From: an uncultured Planctomycetia bacterium
GTDB taxonomy: Bacteria > Planctomycetota > Phycisphaerae > FEN-1346 > JAACEH01
DNA: 43,556 bases
Direction of reading: 5' to 3'
NCBI GenBank assembly: GCA_903929765.1
Contig: CAIYVX010000110.1
Coordinates: 1 to 43,556, forward strand
Shown in pieces: positions 9,727 through 16,740 of the stretch; position 1 is the first letter of the stretch; every line of letters begins with the position of its first letter. A program made the translations under genes and the position numbers. The notes under the pieces are model-generated. The model made no database searches. It saw nothing but the letters and a program-made list of their open reading frames with translations, and had not been told where the DNA came from.

Positions 9727-9750
9727 GTAGGTCGGGTCAACAGACCCGAC
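9727..9750 (+). repeat. REP-like element: GTAG foot plus hairpin
   Basis: GTAG at 9727-9730 is followed by the perfect palindrome GTCGGGTCAACAGACCCGAC. An identical copy lies at 21087-21110 and inverted ones at 21130-21153 and 27717-27738. It lies between the S24 repressor stop and the MmeI-like start, so it might also shape the transcript between them. Confidence 0.8.
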
Positions 9751-9754
9751 AGTT

Positions 9755-10744
9755 TTACACCCGCATCACAAACAGCACCGGCGCCAACCACTCGATTTCC
9801 CCCGCCGCCAGCCGTTCCGTCTCGTACCGCTCGTTGATCGGCACCAGGTGCACCGTCTCGCCATCGCGCCGCACCAGTTTCAGCGTTACCCCCACCCGGC
9901 CGCGAATCTGCACCAGCGCCGCCTGGCCCGCCCCCACCTCGCGCCCCGCCGCCGCAATCACGATGTCCCCGTGCCGGAAGCGCGGCTTCATGCTCTCCCC
10001 GTCCACCCGCAACGCAAACGCCGTCGGAAACCGCCGCCGAATCGCCGGCGCGTCCACAAACTCGATCACCCCCGACCCCAGCGGCGCGTCAAACTGCACC
10101 AGCGCCACCCCGCCCGACATCTGCGGAATCGCCCCCTCCAGCGCCGCCTCATCCGTCTCCAGCTCGGCCACATTCTTCCGCCGCACGTCCAGCCCCAGCG
10201 CCGTCCGCGCGATGTCCGCCACCGTCACCGCCGGCTCCTCGCCCAGCAAATCCTCATACCGCCCCACCAGTCCCGCCGCCGTCCGCCCCAGGATCGGAAT
10301 CATCGTCTCGGCTTTCTGCACCCGCTCCGTCTGCCACGCCGGGGCCGGGCGGGGGAACCGGTCCCGCACCGCCGCCAATGTCTCGGCCAGCGCCTGAATC
10401 GTCGCCGGCGAAGCCCCGCCCGGCGCCGCCTCCCGAAACCGCGCCAGCACCGTTTCCAATTCCGGCGGCAAGGCCCGCGCCCATTCCTCGTGTACCTGGG
10501 CCGCCCCCACGTCGCGCGGCTCCTGGCCCGTCACCAGCCACTCCAGCCGCACCGCCGCCACCTGCGCCGCCCGCGCCAACACGTCCGGCGGAGCCATCCG
10601 ATTCTTTTCATAATATATGTATGTCGATGGACTCAAACCCAACGCCCGGGCCATCGCCGCCCGCCCGCGCGCCCCGAACGCCTTCACCCGCGCCGCCGCC
10701 AGCCGCCCGCAAATCCCGCCCGTTTTGTCCGCCGCTTCGCCCAT
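9755..10744 (-). CDS. XRE-family repressor with S24 (LexA/CI-like) self-cleavage domain
   Basis: A protein of 329 residues; ATG 10744 follows GAGGA. Residues about 12-70 form an XRE helix-turn-helix (ARVKAFGARGRAAMARALGLSPSTYIYYEKNR). A linker of about 70 residues follows. A LexA-like cleavage site is visible as ILGRTAAG with A157-G158. The S24 peptidase dyad is S251 (VDGESMKPRFRHGD) and K289 (GVTLKLVRRDG). Proteins of this type repress a promoter until RecA or another signal triggers self-cleavage, as in phage CI and SOS regulators. No phage genes surround it. Its likely targets are the palindromes and the rightward promoter at 10833-10943 and hence the small ORF at 11122. It may also regulate the flanking restriction-modification genes; that is inference. 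Confidence 0.9.
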   Translation of the reverse strand: MGEAADKTGGICGRLAAARVKAFGARGRAAMARALGLSPSTYIYYEKNRMAPPDVLARAAQVAAVRLEWLVTGQEPRDVGAAQVHEEWARALPPELETVLARFREAAPGGASPATIQALAETLAAVRDRFPRPAPAWQTERVQKAETMIPILGRTAAGLVGRYEDLLGEEPAVTVADIARTALGLDVRRKNVAELETDEAALEGAIPQMSGGVALVQFDAPLGSGVIEFVDAPAIRRRFPTAFALRVDGESMKPRFRHGDIVIAAAGREVGAGQAALVQIRGRVGVTLKLVRRDGETVHLVPINERYETERLAAGEIEWLAPVLFVMRV

Positions 10745-10832
10745 TACTTCCTCATTCCGGAGCCGTTATGTAGCGGCTGGTAACAACCGCCGCAAAAAAT
10801 AATCTTCTTCCACTTGCCGTTTCTGTCTCCGG

Positions 10833-10850
10833 GTGACACAACGCTGTCAC
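10833..10850. promoter_or_regulatory. Inverted repeat, candidate operator
   Basis: The 18-base palindrome GTGACACAACGCTGTCAC (6-base arms, 6-base spacer) lies 89 bases upstream of the S24 repressor start. It could be an autoregulatory operator. The arms differ from the TTCGC/GCGAA half-sites further right, so it may serve another regulator. Confidence 0.4.
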
Positions 10851-10866
10851 GCCAAACCAAAAATCA

Positions 10867-10880
10867 TTCGCAAACGCGAA
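10867..10880. promoter_or_regulatory. Inverted repeat TTCGC-N4-GCGAA, candidate operator
   Basis: TTCGCAAACGCGAA ends nine bases before the -35 hexamer of the rightward promoter. The same half-site occurs in the second palindrome at 10929-10943, so the pair brackets the promoter. This is the layout expected for a CI/LexA-type repressor. Confidence 0.45.
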
Positions 10881-10888
10881 CATCCCTG

Positions 10889-10917
10889 TTGACAATCACC
10901 ACCTTGGCGAGTAATAA
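10889..10917 (+). promoter_or_regulatory. Sigma-70-type promoter TTGACA-N17-TAATAA
   Basis: A perfect -35 (10889-10894), a 17-base spacer and a strong -10 TAATAA (10912-10917) point to the right, toward the small ORF at 11122. Palindromes lie just upstream (10867-10880) and over the expected transcription start (10929-10943), so repression by the divergent S24 protein is plausible. The mRNA leader of about 200 bases would include three hairpin repeats. Confidence 0.65.
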
Positions 10918-10928
10918 TCGCGTCTGCG

Positions 10929-10943
10929 TGCGAATCGTTCGCA
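10929..10943. promoter_or_regulatory. Palindrome TGCGAA-TCG-TTCGCA, candidate operator
   Basis: A perfect 15-base palindrome placed over the predicted transcription start of the promoter at 10889-10917. It shares the GCGAA half-site with 10867-10880, though with opposite half-site order. Confidence 0.45.
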
Positions 10944-10988
10944 TTCAAGCACAATTTGCGGAAAATTTCAAGTTTTTTCTGAGTCTCT

Positions 10989-11095
10989 GGTGGCTGCTTT
11001 GAGGGGGGCAGCCACCCGAAAATATACATGGTGTAGGGTGGCTGCTTGCAGCCACGCGGCAATAAAAGTTGTGTAGGGTGGCTGTTTGCAGCCAC
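10989..11095 (+). repeat. Three consecutive hairpins with GGTGGCTGC/GCAGCCACC arms, two of them REP-like
   Basis: Hairpin 10989-11016 has GGTGGCTGC and GCAGCCACC arms. Copies at 11033-11055 and 11073-11095 each have a GTAG foot and the arms GTGGCTGC and GCAGCCAC (the second with one mismatch), and are followed by GCGG(C/T)AAT. Inverted copies occur at 28850-28872 and 40936-40958. All three lie in the leader of the small ORF at 11122. Confidence 0.75.
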
Positions 11096-11121
11096 GCGGT
11101 AATCAAATAAGGAGTTGAACC

Positions 11122-11328
11122 ATGAGCAAATCACGCCAAAGAGCCGTCTCCGACCTCGTGTCCAACGTCGATGGTTTGGTCCAGTTGGCCAACTGGCAGG
11201 TCGCCCTGGCCCACAAAGTCCGCAGCCAGGTCGCCGCCCTCGACAAACTTCCCCCCGACGCTTTCTCACCCGCCGCCCCGTCCCGCCGCCGCAAATCCGA
11301 CCGCACCACGACCGCCGGCCAAGTTTAG
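11122..11328 (+). CDS. Small protein of unknown function (68 residues)
   Basis: ATG 11122 has a strong AAGGAG eight bases upstream and lies downstream of the promoter at 10889-10917, which supports a real gene. The first 43 residues look helical (VSDLVSNVDGLVQLANWQVA, then LAHKVRSQVAALDKL). The tail is Pro/Ser/Arg/Lys-rich (SPAAPSRRRKSDRTTT). It could be a small DNA-binding or regulatory protein paired with the divergent S24 repressor. I do not recognise a family. Confidence 0.5.
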   Translation: MSKSRQRAVSDLVSNVDGLVQLANWQVALAHKVRSQVAALDKLPPDAFSPAAPSRRRKSDRTTTAGQV

Positions 11329-11370
11329 AGCTAACAACGTCAACCCACAGACAGTCTCGATGGTTTGTCT

Positions 11371-11398
11371 TTGCTGTGGTAACGAGCACTGGTATACT
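11371..11398 (+). promoter_or_regulatory. Extended -10 promoter for the methyltransferase gene
   Basis: TGGTATACT carries a -10 TATACT at 11393-11398 with the TGN extension. The partial -35 TTGCTG lies at 11371-11376 with a 16-base spacer. It ends 34 bases before the ATG at 11433. A separate promoter makes the methyltransferase independent of the small ORF upstream. Confidence 0.5.
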
Positions 11399-11432
11399 GT
11401 AGTTGCCGTTTGCTACGGCGAGGGAGTCTGGG

Positions 11433-12230
11433 ATGGCCGAACCAACTGAACGAATTGATGCGGTTGCCGATTATGGAACGCGACCGGCGGGGTCGGCGGT
11501 TGAGACCCTTTTCCCGGTGGCCGTTAAACGCCGAAGAAAAAGAGTTGCTATCCAAAAAGATCAAGGCCGTGGGTCATTGATGGTGAAACAGTCTTCCGCC
11601 AAAACATACGCACCATTGCCCTCCGTCTGGTTTGGAGACGATTCGGAACTTATCGACAAGATGCTTCGGTTTTATCCACGCAAGAAACCAAAGGATATTC
11701 TTGACGCGACCGTAAACTGTGGCCGGTTTTGGCGGGGGCTCGACTGGAAGATTGTCGGCATGGACATCAACCCGGCCCATAATCCAACGGTCGTTGGGGA
11801 CAACACGGACATGCCTTTTGCGGACCGCAGTTTTGATGTCGTGGTCTATGACCCGCCCCACATTCCTAATCAGGGTAAAGATGGCTGTAAGGATTTCAGC
11901 ACCCGGTTCGGGCTGACTGTCAAATCTCCAAAGGAGCAGGGTTACAGCCTGTCATATATGTACCCGCCGTTCCTCGCAGAAGCCTTCCGTGTGCTTCGGC
12001 CAGAGGGCATTCTGTTGTGCAAACTTGCCGATTACGTTCACGGTCACCGATACCAATGGGCGCACCTGGACTTTGTCCGGGCCGCAGAGATCGCCGGTTT
12101 CTGTCCTTGCGATAGCATCGTAAAAGTTAGACAAGGCCCGATCATTGACCCCAGGTGGAAGGTGGCGCATCACGCTCGCCGGCAACACTGTTTCTGGTTG
12201 ATCTTCCGTAAGTCGAAGAAGTGTGAATAA
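11433..12230 (+). CDS. Putative DNA methyltransferase (DPPH motif), partner of the convergent endonuclease candidate
   Basis: A protein of 265 residues. ATG 11433 has AGGGAG six bases upstream; a TTG at 11403 is a weaker choice. Residues 89-99 (ILDATVNCGRFW) occupy the motif I position seen in phage-like methylases of the 'ILDxTxGxGxFW' type. GMDINP at 109-114 binds the ribose end of S-adenosylmethionine. D140-P-P-H143 is the catalytic motif IV in place of DPPY. The fold is a class I SAM methyltransferase, probably acting on an amino group in DNA. A basic stretch lies at 31-38 (VKRRRKRV). The gene has lower GC than its surroundings and ends one base from the stop of the gene on the other strand, which supports a restriction-modification pair. 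An RNA methyltransferase cannot be ruled out. Confidence 0.7.
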   Translation: MAEPTERIDAVADYGTRPAGSAVETLFPVAVKRRRKRVAIQKDQGRGSLMVKQSSAKTYAPLPSVWFGDDSELIDKMLRFYPRKKPKDILDATVNCGRFWRGLDWKIVGMDINPAHNPTVVGDNTDMPFADRSFDVVVYDPPHIPNQGKDGCKDFSTRFGLTVKSPKEQGYSLSYMYPPFLAEAFRVLRPEGILLCKLADYVHGHRYQWAHLDFVRAAEIAGFCPCDSIVKVRQGPIIDPRWKVAHHARRQHCFWLIFRKSKKCE

Positions 12231-12231
12231 A

Positions 12232-12855
12232 CTACACGATGGGCTGCCGCCACTGACGCAACATTTCGCAGCGATTAACAAGCAGATCGTGGATTTGGCA
12301 CTTCCCGTCTGCCCCATCGAAGTGAACGCGGAAAAGCCTTTTTTTGCCGTCCATTACTTCCCCGGCTAAACTGCGGCGACCTTTTCGCGTACCCACTTTC
12401 TTGTATCTGGCCTGTGTCATTTGGCTGAGGAGCGAGACTGGAATGTCGAGCAATTGATACTGAAAAAAATCTGTTTCCCAAATGGCCCGCAACATCAGAA
12501 TCTTGTCGTAACGGGCAACGTGGGCGAGGGTGTGAGCGACCAACGCGGGAGCGTTCCAATCCCCCTTTTCGGTGGTGCAGAGCTTCGTAATGCTGATTTT
12601 GTCAACGCGCGTGACCTTCCCGGTTTCACTCTTGACCGAAAGACGGGTTGTACCCACCAACAAATCATGCTGGGGGCTGTTCGGGGTGGTCGGGACAACT
12701 TGGTCACGAGGCCATTTTGATAAAATGAAGCCCTGTTCGACGAGTGCTTCCAGAAATAATCCTTGGGGAGGGAGGCGCGGATAGATCGTGTGGTGCTTAC
12801 GCACAAGAGATTCGACAGTCGAAAGAAATTCATCGTCAAATAGGGTGACCAGCAT
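12232..12855 (-). CDS. Putative type II restriction endonuclease
   Basis: A protein of 207 residues from ATG 12855; a TTG at 12879 would add eight residues. The centre has D64-x8-S73-V-K75-S-E-T-G (HDLLVGTTRLSVKSETGK). This resembles the D...(E/S)xK core of PD-(D/E)xK restriction enzymes, several of which have a KSETG-like turn. Residues 105-135 are a long helical stretch (LVAHTLAHVARYDKILML). No closer family is recognised. It lies tail to tail with the DNA methyltransferase, one base apart, and has the same lower GC. This arrangement is common in type II systems and is the main support for the call. Without that context I would call it hypothetical. Confidence 0.55.
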   Translation of the reverse strand: MLVTLFDDEFLSTVESLVRKHHTIYPRLPPQGLFLEALVEQGFILSKWPRDQVVPTTPNSPQHDLLVGTTRLSVKSETGKVTRVDKISITKLCTTEKGDWNAPALVAHTLAHVARYDKILMLRAIWETDFFQYQLLDIPVSLLSQMTQARYKKVGTRKGRRSLAGEVMDGKKRLFRVHFDGADGKCQIHDLLVNRCEMLRQWRQPIV

Positions 12856-12908
12856 ACACCTGTTATCGGTCGTACACAAAGGGAAAATAAGCCAAAAATC
12901 TCAAACAA

Positions 12909-14087
12909 TCACCACGCCCCGCGCGCCTGCAGCGTCGCGTGCAGCACCAGCGTCTGGCCGTCGCGCTGCACCTTGAACTCCACCCGGTCGCCCACGCGCC
13001 GCGAGCCGATTTCGTACAGCAGTTGGAACGGCGATTCGATCTCGTGATGCTCGAATTCGTTGATGATGTCGCCCGTCCTCAGGCCGCTCGCCTTGGCCGC
13101 CGTCCCCGCCAGAACTTCCGTTATCGTCGCCCCTTTCTCCAGCCGCGTCATATTGAAGCGGATGCCCAGGAACGGCGCTTCGATATGTTTCCCCGCCGCC
13201 AACTCCGGCAGTTCCGCCAGAATGTCCTCCAAAGGCACCGCGAACCCGATCCCCGAACTACTGAACTGGTCCGCCGCTCCCGTGCGCCCGCCCCCGCCCG
13301 CGACGTCCGCCGCCCCGATCAGCCCCACCACCCGCCCGCGCAGGTCCACCAGCGGCCCCCCGTAGTTCACCGGCGAGATGTCCGCGTCCGTCTGCACCGC
13401 CAGGCCCGCCTGCCGCCCCACCCCGCTCAGAATCCCTTTCCCCACCGTCGCTTTCGCCACCGGCAGCGTCCGCCCCAGCGCCAGCACCCACTGGCCCACC
13501 CGCAGCCCCGCCTTTGGCGCCGCCGTCGCCGGTTTCAGGCCGACCGCCTCGATCTTCAGCAGCACCACGTCCCGCCGCCGGTCGTCGCCCAGACGTTTCG
13601 CCGCCAGCACCCGCCCGTCCGCCAACTCCACCTTCAGCCCCCGCTCCTGGCCCCCGATGTTCGTCAGCGTCGTCAAAACATATCCGTCACTCGAAATGAC
13701 CAACCCGGTCCGCACATGCGTTTTCGCCTTCGCCTCCGACTCCTCTTTTTTCGTCGAACCCTGTTCTTCCTCGGCCGCCTCTTCCGCCGGACTCGCGCTG
13801 CTCGCCGCTTCGTCCGAATACGTTTCCCGCAACCGCCGCGCCCGTTCCGCTCGGGCCGCCGCGGCCACTTCCTCCGCCGTCTGCTCCGTCCCGATCACCC
13901 GCACCACCGCCGGCGAAACCAGTTGCACCGCCCGGTCAATCACCGGCTGCAGTCCCGCCAGATCGCTGTCGTCCGCCCGCGCCGACGCACTCGCCGCCAA
14001 AACCGCCAGTCCCGCCAGCGCCAGCGCCGCACAAATCGCCCCCGCGTCACTTCTTCGCCGCAGGTATTGTTCCAAGGGTAACTTCAA
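12909..14087 (-). CDS. HtrA-like PDZ protein with lost catalytic residues (third of three)
   Basis: A protein of 392 residues starting with TTG 14087. AAGGAG seven bases upstream decides this rare start, which lies 41 bases inside the previous gene. Residues about 14-38 are a signal peptide (GAICAALALAGLAVLAASASARA). A charged Ala/Glu/Lys insert occupies 70-124. The trypsin-like fold is recognisable (GLVISSDGYVLTTLTNIGG, RRDVVLLKI, NYGGPLVDLRGRVVGLIG). The aspartate (D173) is kept, but the histidine position is T142 and the serine position is Y242. A C-terminal PDZ domain follows (about 300-390; FLGIRF, GLRTGDIINEF). It is probably a periplasmic non-proteolytic partner or chaperone of the active HtrA two genes upstream. 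Confidence 0.85.
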   Translation of the reverse strand: MKLPLEQYLRRRSDAGAICAALALAGLAVLAASASARADDSDLAGLQPVIDRAVQLVSPAVVRVIGTEQTAEEVAAAARAERARRLRETYSDEAASSASPAEEAAEEEQGSTKKEESEAKAKTHVRTGLVISSDGYVLTTLTNIGGQERGLKVELADGRVLAAKRLGDDRRRDVVLLKIEAVGLKPATAAPKAGLRVGQWVLALGRTLPVAKATVGKGILSGVGRQAGLAVQTDADISPVNYGGPLVDLRGRVVGLIGAADVAGGGGRTGAADQFSSSGIGFAVPLEDILAELPELAAGKHIEAPFLGIRFNMTRLEKGATITEVLAGTAAKASGLRTGDIINEFEHHEIESPFQLLYEIGSRRVGDRVEFKVQRDGQTLVLHATLQARGAW

Positions 14088-15201
14088 GCTCTCTCTCCTT
14101 CTCTTCGCCCGAACGGCGCACCGTCACGCGAATCTTCTCTCCCGGCTTGGTCTGCCGCAAGGCCCGCCTCATCCCCGCCGAATTGAAGACGACCGTCTTC
14201 CCGATCCGCACGATCACGTCGCCCGTCTTCAGTCCGGCCTTTTCCGCCGGGCTGCCCGAGACCACCGCTGTAATCCGGCACAAAGCCGCCTCCGACGAAC
14301 TCTTTATTCCCAGATATCCATATTTCCCCGCCTCATTTCCACCCTCCTCCTTGAACGGCGCATCGGGCGTTGCCCGCGCCCGCCGGATCAGGTCCGCCGC
14401 CAGTTCCACCGGCAACGCCAGGTTCAGCGCCGTGTTCGTCTCCGCGTTGCGCTGCGGTTTCGACAGCAGGCCCACCACCCGGCCCGCGGCGTCCACGAGT
14501 GCCCCGCCCTCGCTCGACTCGTTCATCATCGCGTCCGTCACCAGCCAGTCGCCGCTGTAGGTCAGCGTCGTCACCAGCGGCCCCCGCGCCACCAGCAACC
14601 CCACCCCCAGGCTCGGCTGCGATTCGTCTTTCGCATCCGCGCCCACCGGATAGGCCACCGTCGCCACCCACGACCCGGCCGTCAGATTCTTGCTCGTGCC
14701 CAACTTCGCTGCCGCCCACAAAGGCCGCACTGCCGCCGCCGGCGCCACGGCCGAACTGGCGGCGCGGGCCGACGTCGCCGCGCTGCTCGAAGTTCCGCCG
14801 GTTCCCGCCGGCAGCAGTTGCAGCACCGCCACCTTCGTCGCCGCATCGCGCAGCAACATCTTAGCCTTGACCTCGCGCCCGTCCGCAAAATAGACCGACA
14901 ATTCATTCTTGTCGGCCACGTCTGCATGTGTCAATATCAACCCGTCCGCGCTCACGATCAGACCCGTCGAATATTCCTCCGTCCCCACCACCCGCACCAC
15001 CGCCGGCGCCGTCGCCTCGTAGGCCGCCGCAAACGGCGACGGACTCGGCTGCGCCGCCGAAGATGGCAACGCCACCATCAACAAGACGCACAACGCCACA
15101 AAACAGAATCCGGGTGCCACACTTTGGCCCGGCGGGTTGTTTCGCCGGGCAAAGTGTGTGTTGGAATATCTGCAAATACAAAATCTTGACCACCTGTCCA
15201 T
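14047..15201 (-). CDS. HtrA-like PDZ protein with lost catalytic residues (second of three), REP-like hairpin in its leader
   Basis: A protein of 384 residues. ATG 15201 lies five bases past the upstream stop, with AAGGA in the end of that gene. The N-terminus is unusual: residues about 15-28 are encoded by the palindrome at 15118-15158, ahead of the hydrophobic signal core (FCFVALCVLLMVALPSSAA). Relative to the active paralogue the catalytic histidine is D94, the aspartate K123 and the serine E231 (SSEGGALVDAAGRVVGLL), so all three are gone. A Ser/Ala-rich insert lies at about 134-160. A PDZ domain sits at about 290-380 (YLGIKSS, GLKTGDVIVRIG). A GTG just after the palindrome is an alternative start but lacks a ribosome site. 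It is probably secreted and non-proteolytic. Confidence 0.85.
   Translation of the reverse strand: MDRWSRFCICRYSNTHFARRNNPPGQSVAPGFCFVALCVLLMVALPSSAAQPSPSPFAAAYEATAPAVVRVVGTEEYSTGLIVSADGLILTHADVADKNELSVYFADGREVKAKMLLRDAATKVAVLQLLPAGTGGTSSSAATSARAASSAVAPAAAVRPLWAAAKLGTSKNLTAGSWVATVAYPVGADAKDESQPSLGVGLLVARGPLVTTLTYSGDWLVTDAMMNESSEGGALVDAAGRVVGLLSKPQRNAETNTALNLALPVELAADLIRRARATPDAPFKEEGGNEAGKYGYLGIKSSSEAALCRITAVVSGSPAEKAGLKTGDVIVRIGKTVVFNSAGMRRALRQTKPGEKIRVTVRRSGEEKERELEVTLGTIPAAKK
15118..15158. repeat. Palindromic repeat inside the coding start of the second HtrA-like gene
   Basis: The arms CACACTTT and GCCCGGCG pair with CGCCGGGC and AAAGTGTG around GGTTGTTT. This is the same loop and outer arms as the intergenic copy at 6576-6618. 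Read on the minus strand it is in frame and encodes part of the extended N-terminus. Confidence 0.75.
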
Positions 15202-15206
15202 TAAAT

Positions 15207-16397
15207 CTATTCCTTCTTCTCTTCAGGCTTCGCGCCGGGCTCCGGTTCCTTATCTTTCTCCGGCGCCGCCTCCGTCCGGAACGGATTCCGCAACTCGCCC
15301 ACCCCCAGCGCCGCCGTCGCCTGGATGCCGCCCAGTTGCACGTTCTGCTCGAACACTTTCCCGCCCCGGCGAATCTTCAACACCAGCCGCGTCCCCGCCG
15401 GATGCAGTTGAATCAGGTTCTCCAGCTCGCCCGGTCCGCGCACCGCCTCCCCCGCCACGCGCAGCACCACGTCGCCCGCCTTCAGCCCGAACAGATCCGC
15501 CGGCGAATCCCGCGTGATCGACTCGATCCGCGCCCCGCCCTCTTCCTCCGGCTCGCTCGTCGCCCCCAGATACCCCCGATCCACCTCGTGCCCCGCCTTC
15601 ATCTCCTCCAGAAACATTTTGATCCCGTCGATCGGCACCGCAAAACCGATGCCCCCGCTCTTTTTCTGCACCTTCAACCCTTCCACCTGCCGCGGCGAAA
15701 TCCGCCCGTTAATCCCCACCAGCTCCCCCGCCATGTTGAACAGCGCCCCGCCCGAATTCCCCGGATTCAGCGCCGCATCAATCTGAATCGCATCGGCATA
15801 AATCAGGTCTTTCTGGAACAGCCCGTCGCCCGTCAGGTAGCGGTGCAGCCCGCTCACCACCCCGAAGCTCACCGTCGGCCGAAAGTCCGTCGCTATCAGG
15901 AACGGATTTCCCATGGCGATGACCCATTCACCCACCCGCAATCGCCCGTTCGATCCTTGCCGCGCAAAGGGCAGGGGCGCCGCACTTTCGATCTTGATCA
16001 GGGCCACGTCGCCCGTCCGGTCCACCCCGCACAGCTTCGCCTTCAGAATCTTCCCGCCCGGCAGGCCCACCCGGAATTCCCGCGTCGGACCCGTCTCCCG
16101 AAACGCGCCCCGCCGCGCCGGTTCCGCCGCCACATGAAAATTCGTCAACGCATACCCGTCCGCGCTGATGATCACCCCGCTCCCCGCCGTGTCCGCCAGA
16201 TCCCCGTTGGCCTTCACCCGAAACACGCTGATTACCGTCGGCGACAGCCGCGCGACCAATTCCACCCGCGCCTTTTCCACCTGCTCCGCCGCCGCCAACT
16301 GCGCCTCCGCGCTTTCCGCCCCCATCGCCGTTCGCCCCGCGCCCGCCAATACCAGCGCCGCCGTCACGCCGAGAACCATTCGCCAAACTCGCTTCAT
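15207..16397 (-). CDS. HtrA/DegP-like serine protease with PDZ domain, intact triad
   Basis: A protein of 396 residues. ATG 16397 follows GGAGGA with six bases spacing. Residues 1-27 are a signal peptide (VWRMVLGVTAALVLAGAGRTAMG). The trypsin-like domain has the full catalytic triad H88 (LTNFHV), D130 (RTGDVALIKI) and S215 (NPGNSGGALF). One PDZ domain follows at about 285-365 (YLGATSE, FGLKAGDVVLRVAG). The tail is Pro/Glu/Lys-rich (EAAPEKDKEPEPGAKPEEKKE). It should degrade or refold damaged proteins in the periplasm. It is first in a tight operon with two degenerate paralogues, which may form mixed oligomers with it. It differs from DegP in having one PDZ domain rather than two, like DegS. 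Confidence 0.92.
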   Translation of the reverse strand: MKRVWRMVLGVTAALVLAGAGRTAMGAESAEAQLAAAEQVEKARVELVARLSPTVISVFRVKANGDLADTAGSGVIISADGYALTNFHVAAEPARRGAFRETGPTREFRVGLPGGKILKAKLCGVDRTGDVALIKIESAAPLPFARQGSNGRLRVGEWVIAMGNPFLIATDFRPTVSFGVVSGLHRYLTGDGLFQKDLIYADAIQIDAALNPGNSGGALFNMAGELVGINGRISPRQVEGLKVQKKSGGIGFAVPIDGIKMFLEEMKAGHEVDRGYLGATSEPEEEGGARIESITRDSPADLFGLKAGDVVLRVAGEAVRGPGELENLIQLHPAGTRLVLKIRRGGKVFEQNVQLGGIQATAALGVGELRNPFRTEAAPEKDKEPEPGAKPEEKKE

Positions 16398-16740
16398 CAC
16401 CACTCCTCCGCAATCTTCATAAACCTCTTAACACGTCATTCTATACGACGTGCCGCCGATTGTCAGCATCCGTCCCCAAATATCCTCTTGGCCTCCCGCC
16501 CTCCACCGGCGATAATACGAAAATGGTTGTTGTTTCAATCCAGACCCTGGCCGATGGGTGGCATGGTCCGGCGAAGACGGGCCATGAATAGAGACCGCTC
16601 GACTGGAAGCCGTTGTTTCTTCTTCACCCCTCTCCCTTGAGGGGAGAGGGTAGGGTGAGGGTGCACCGGTTGCAATCATATCGCCGGTGACTCTTGTGGT
16701 TTTGCCGTTTCTGTTTTCGTTGCCGTTGGAGGTTTTCTCT
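16398..16740. other. Spacer with divergent HtrA/tatC leaders and two palindromes
   Basis: A palindrome-like GGTGGCATGGTCCGGCGAAG stretch at about 16557-16588 recurs almost unchanged at 26849-26880. The hairpin at 16624-16662 (CACCCCTCTCCCTTGAGG, then GGAGAGGG and TAGGGTGAGGGTG) belongs to the family also seen at 19643, 19773, 28630, 28692, 36308 and 38525. A TATAGAAT at about 16438-16445 on the minus strand could be part of an HtrA operon promoter. No gene is seen. Confidence 0.55.

Noticed and set aside
9731-9750. Rho-independent terminator between the S24 and MmeI-like genes
   Set aside because: The hairpin is perfect but no T-run follows on either strand, and identical hairpins occur elsewhere as mobile-type repeats.
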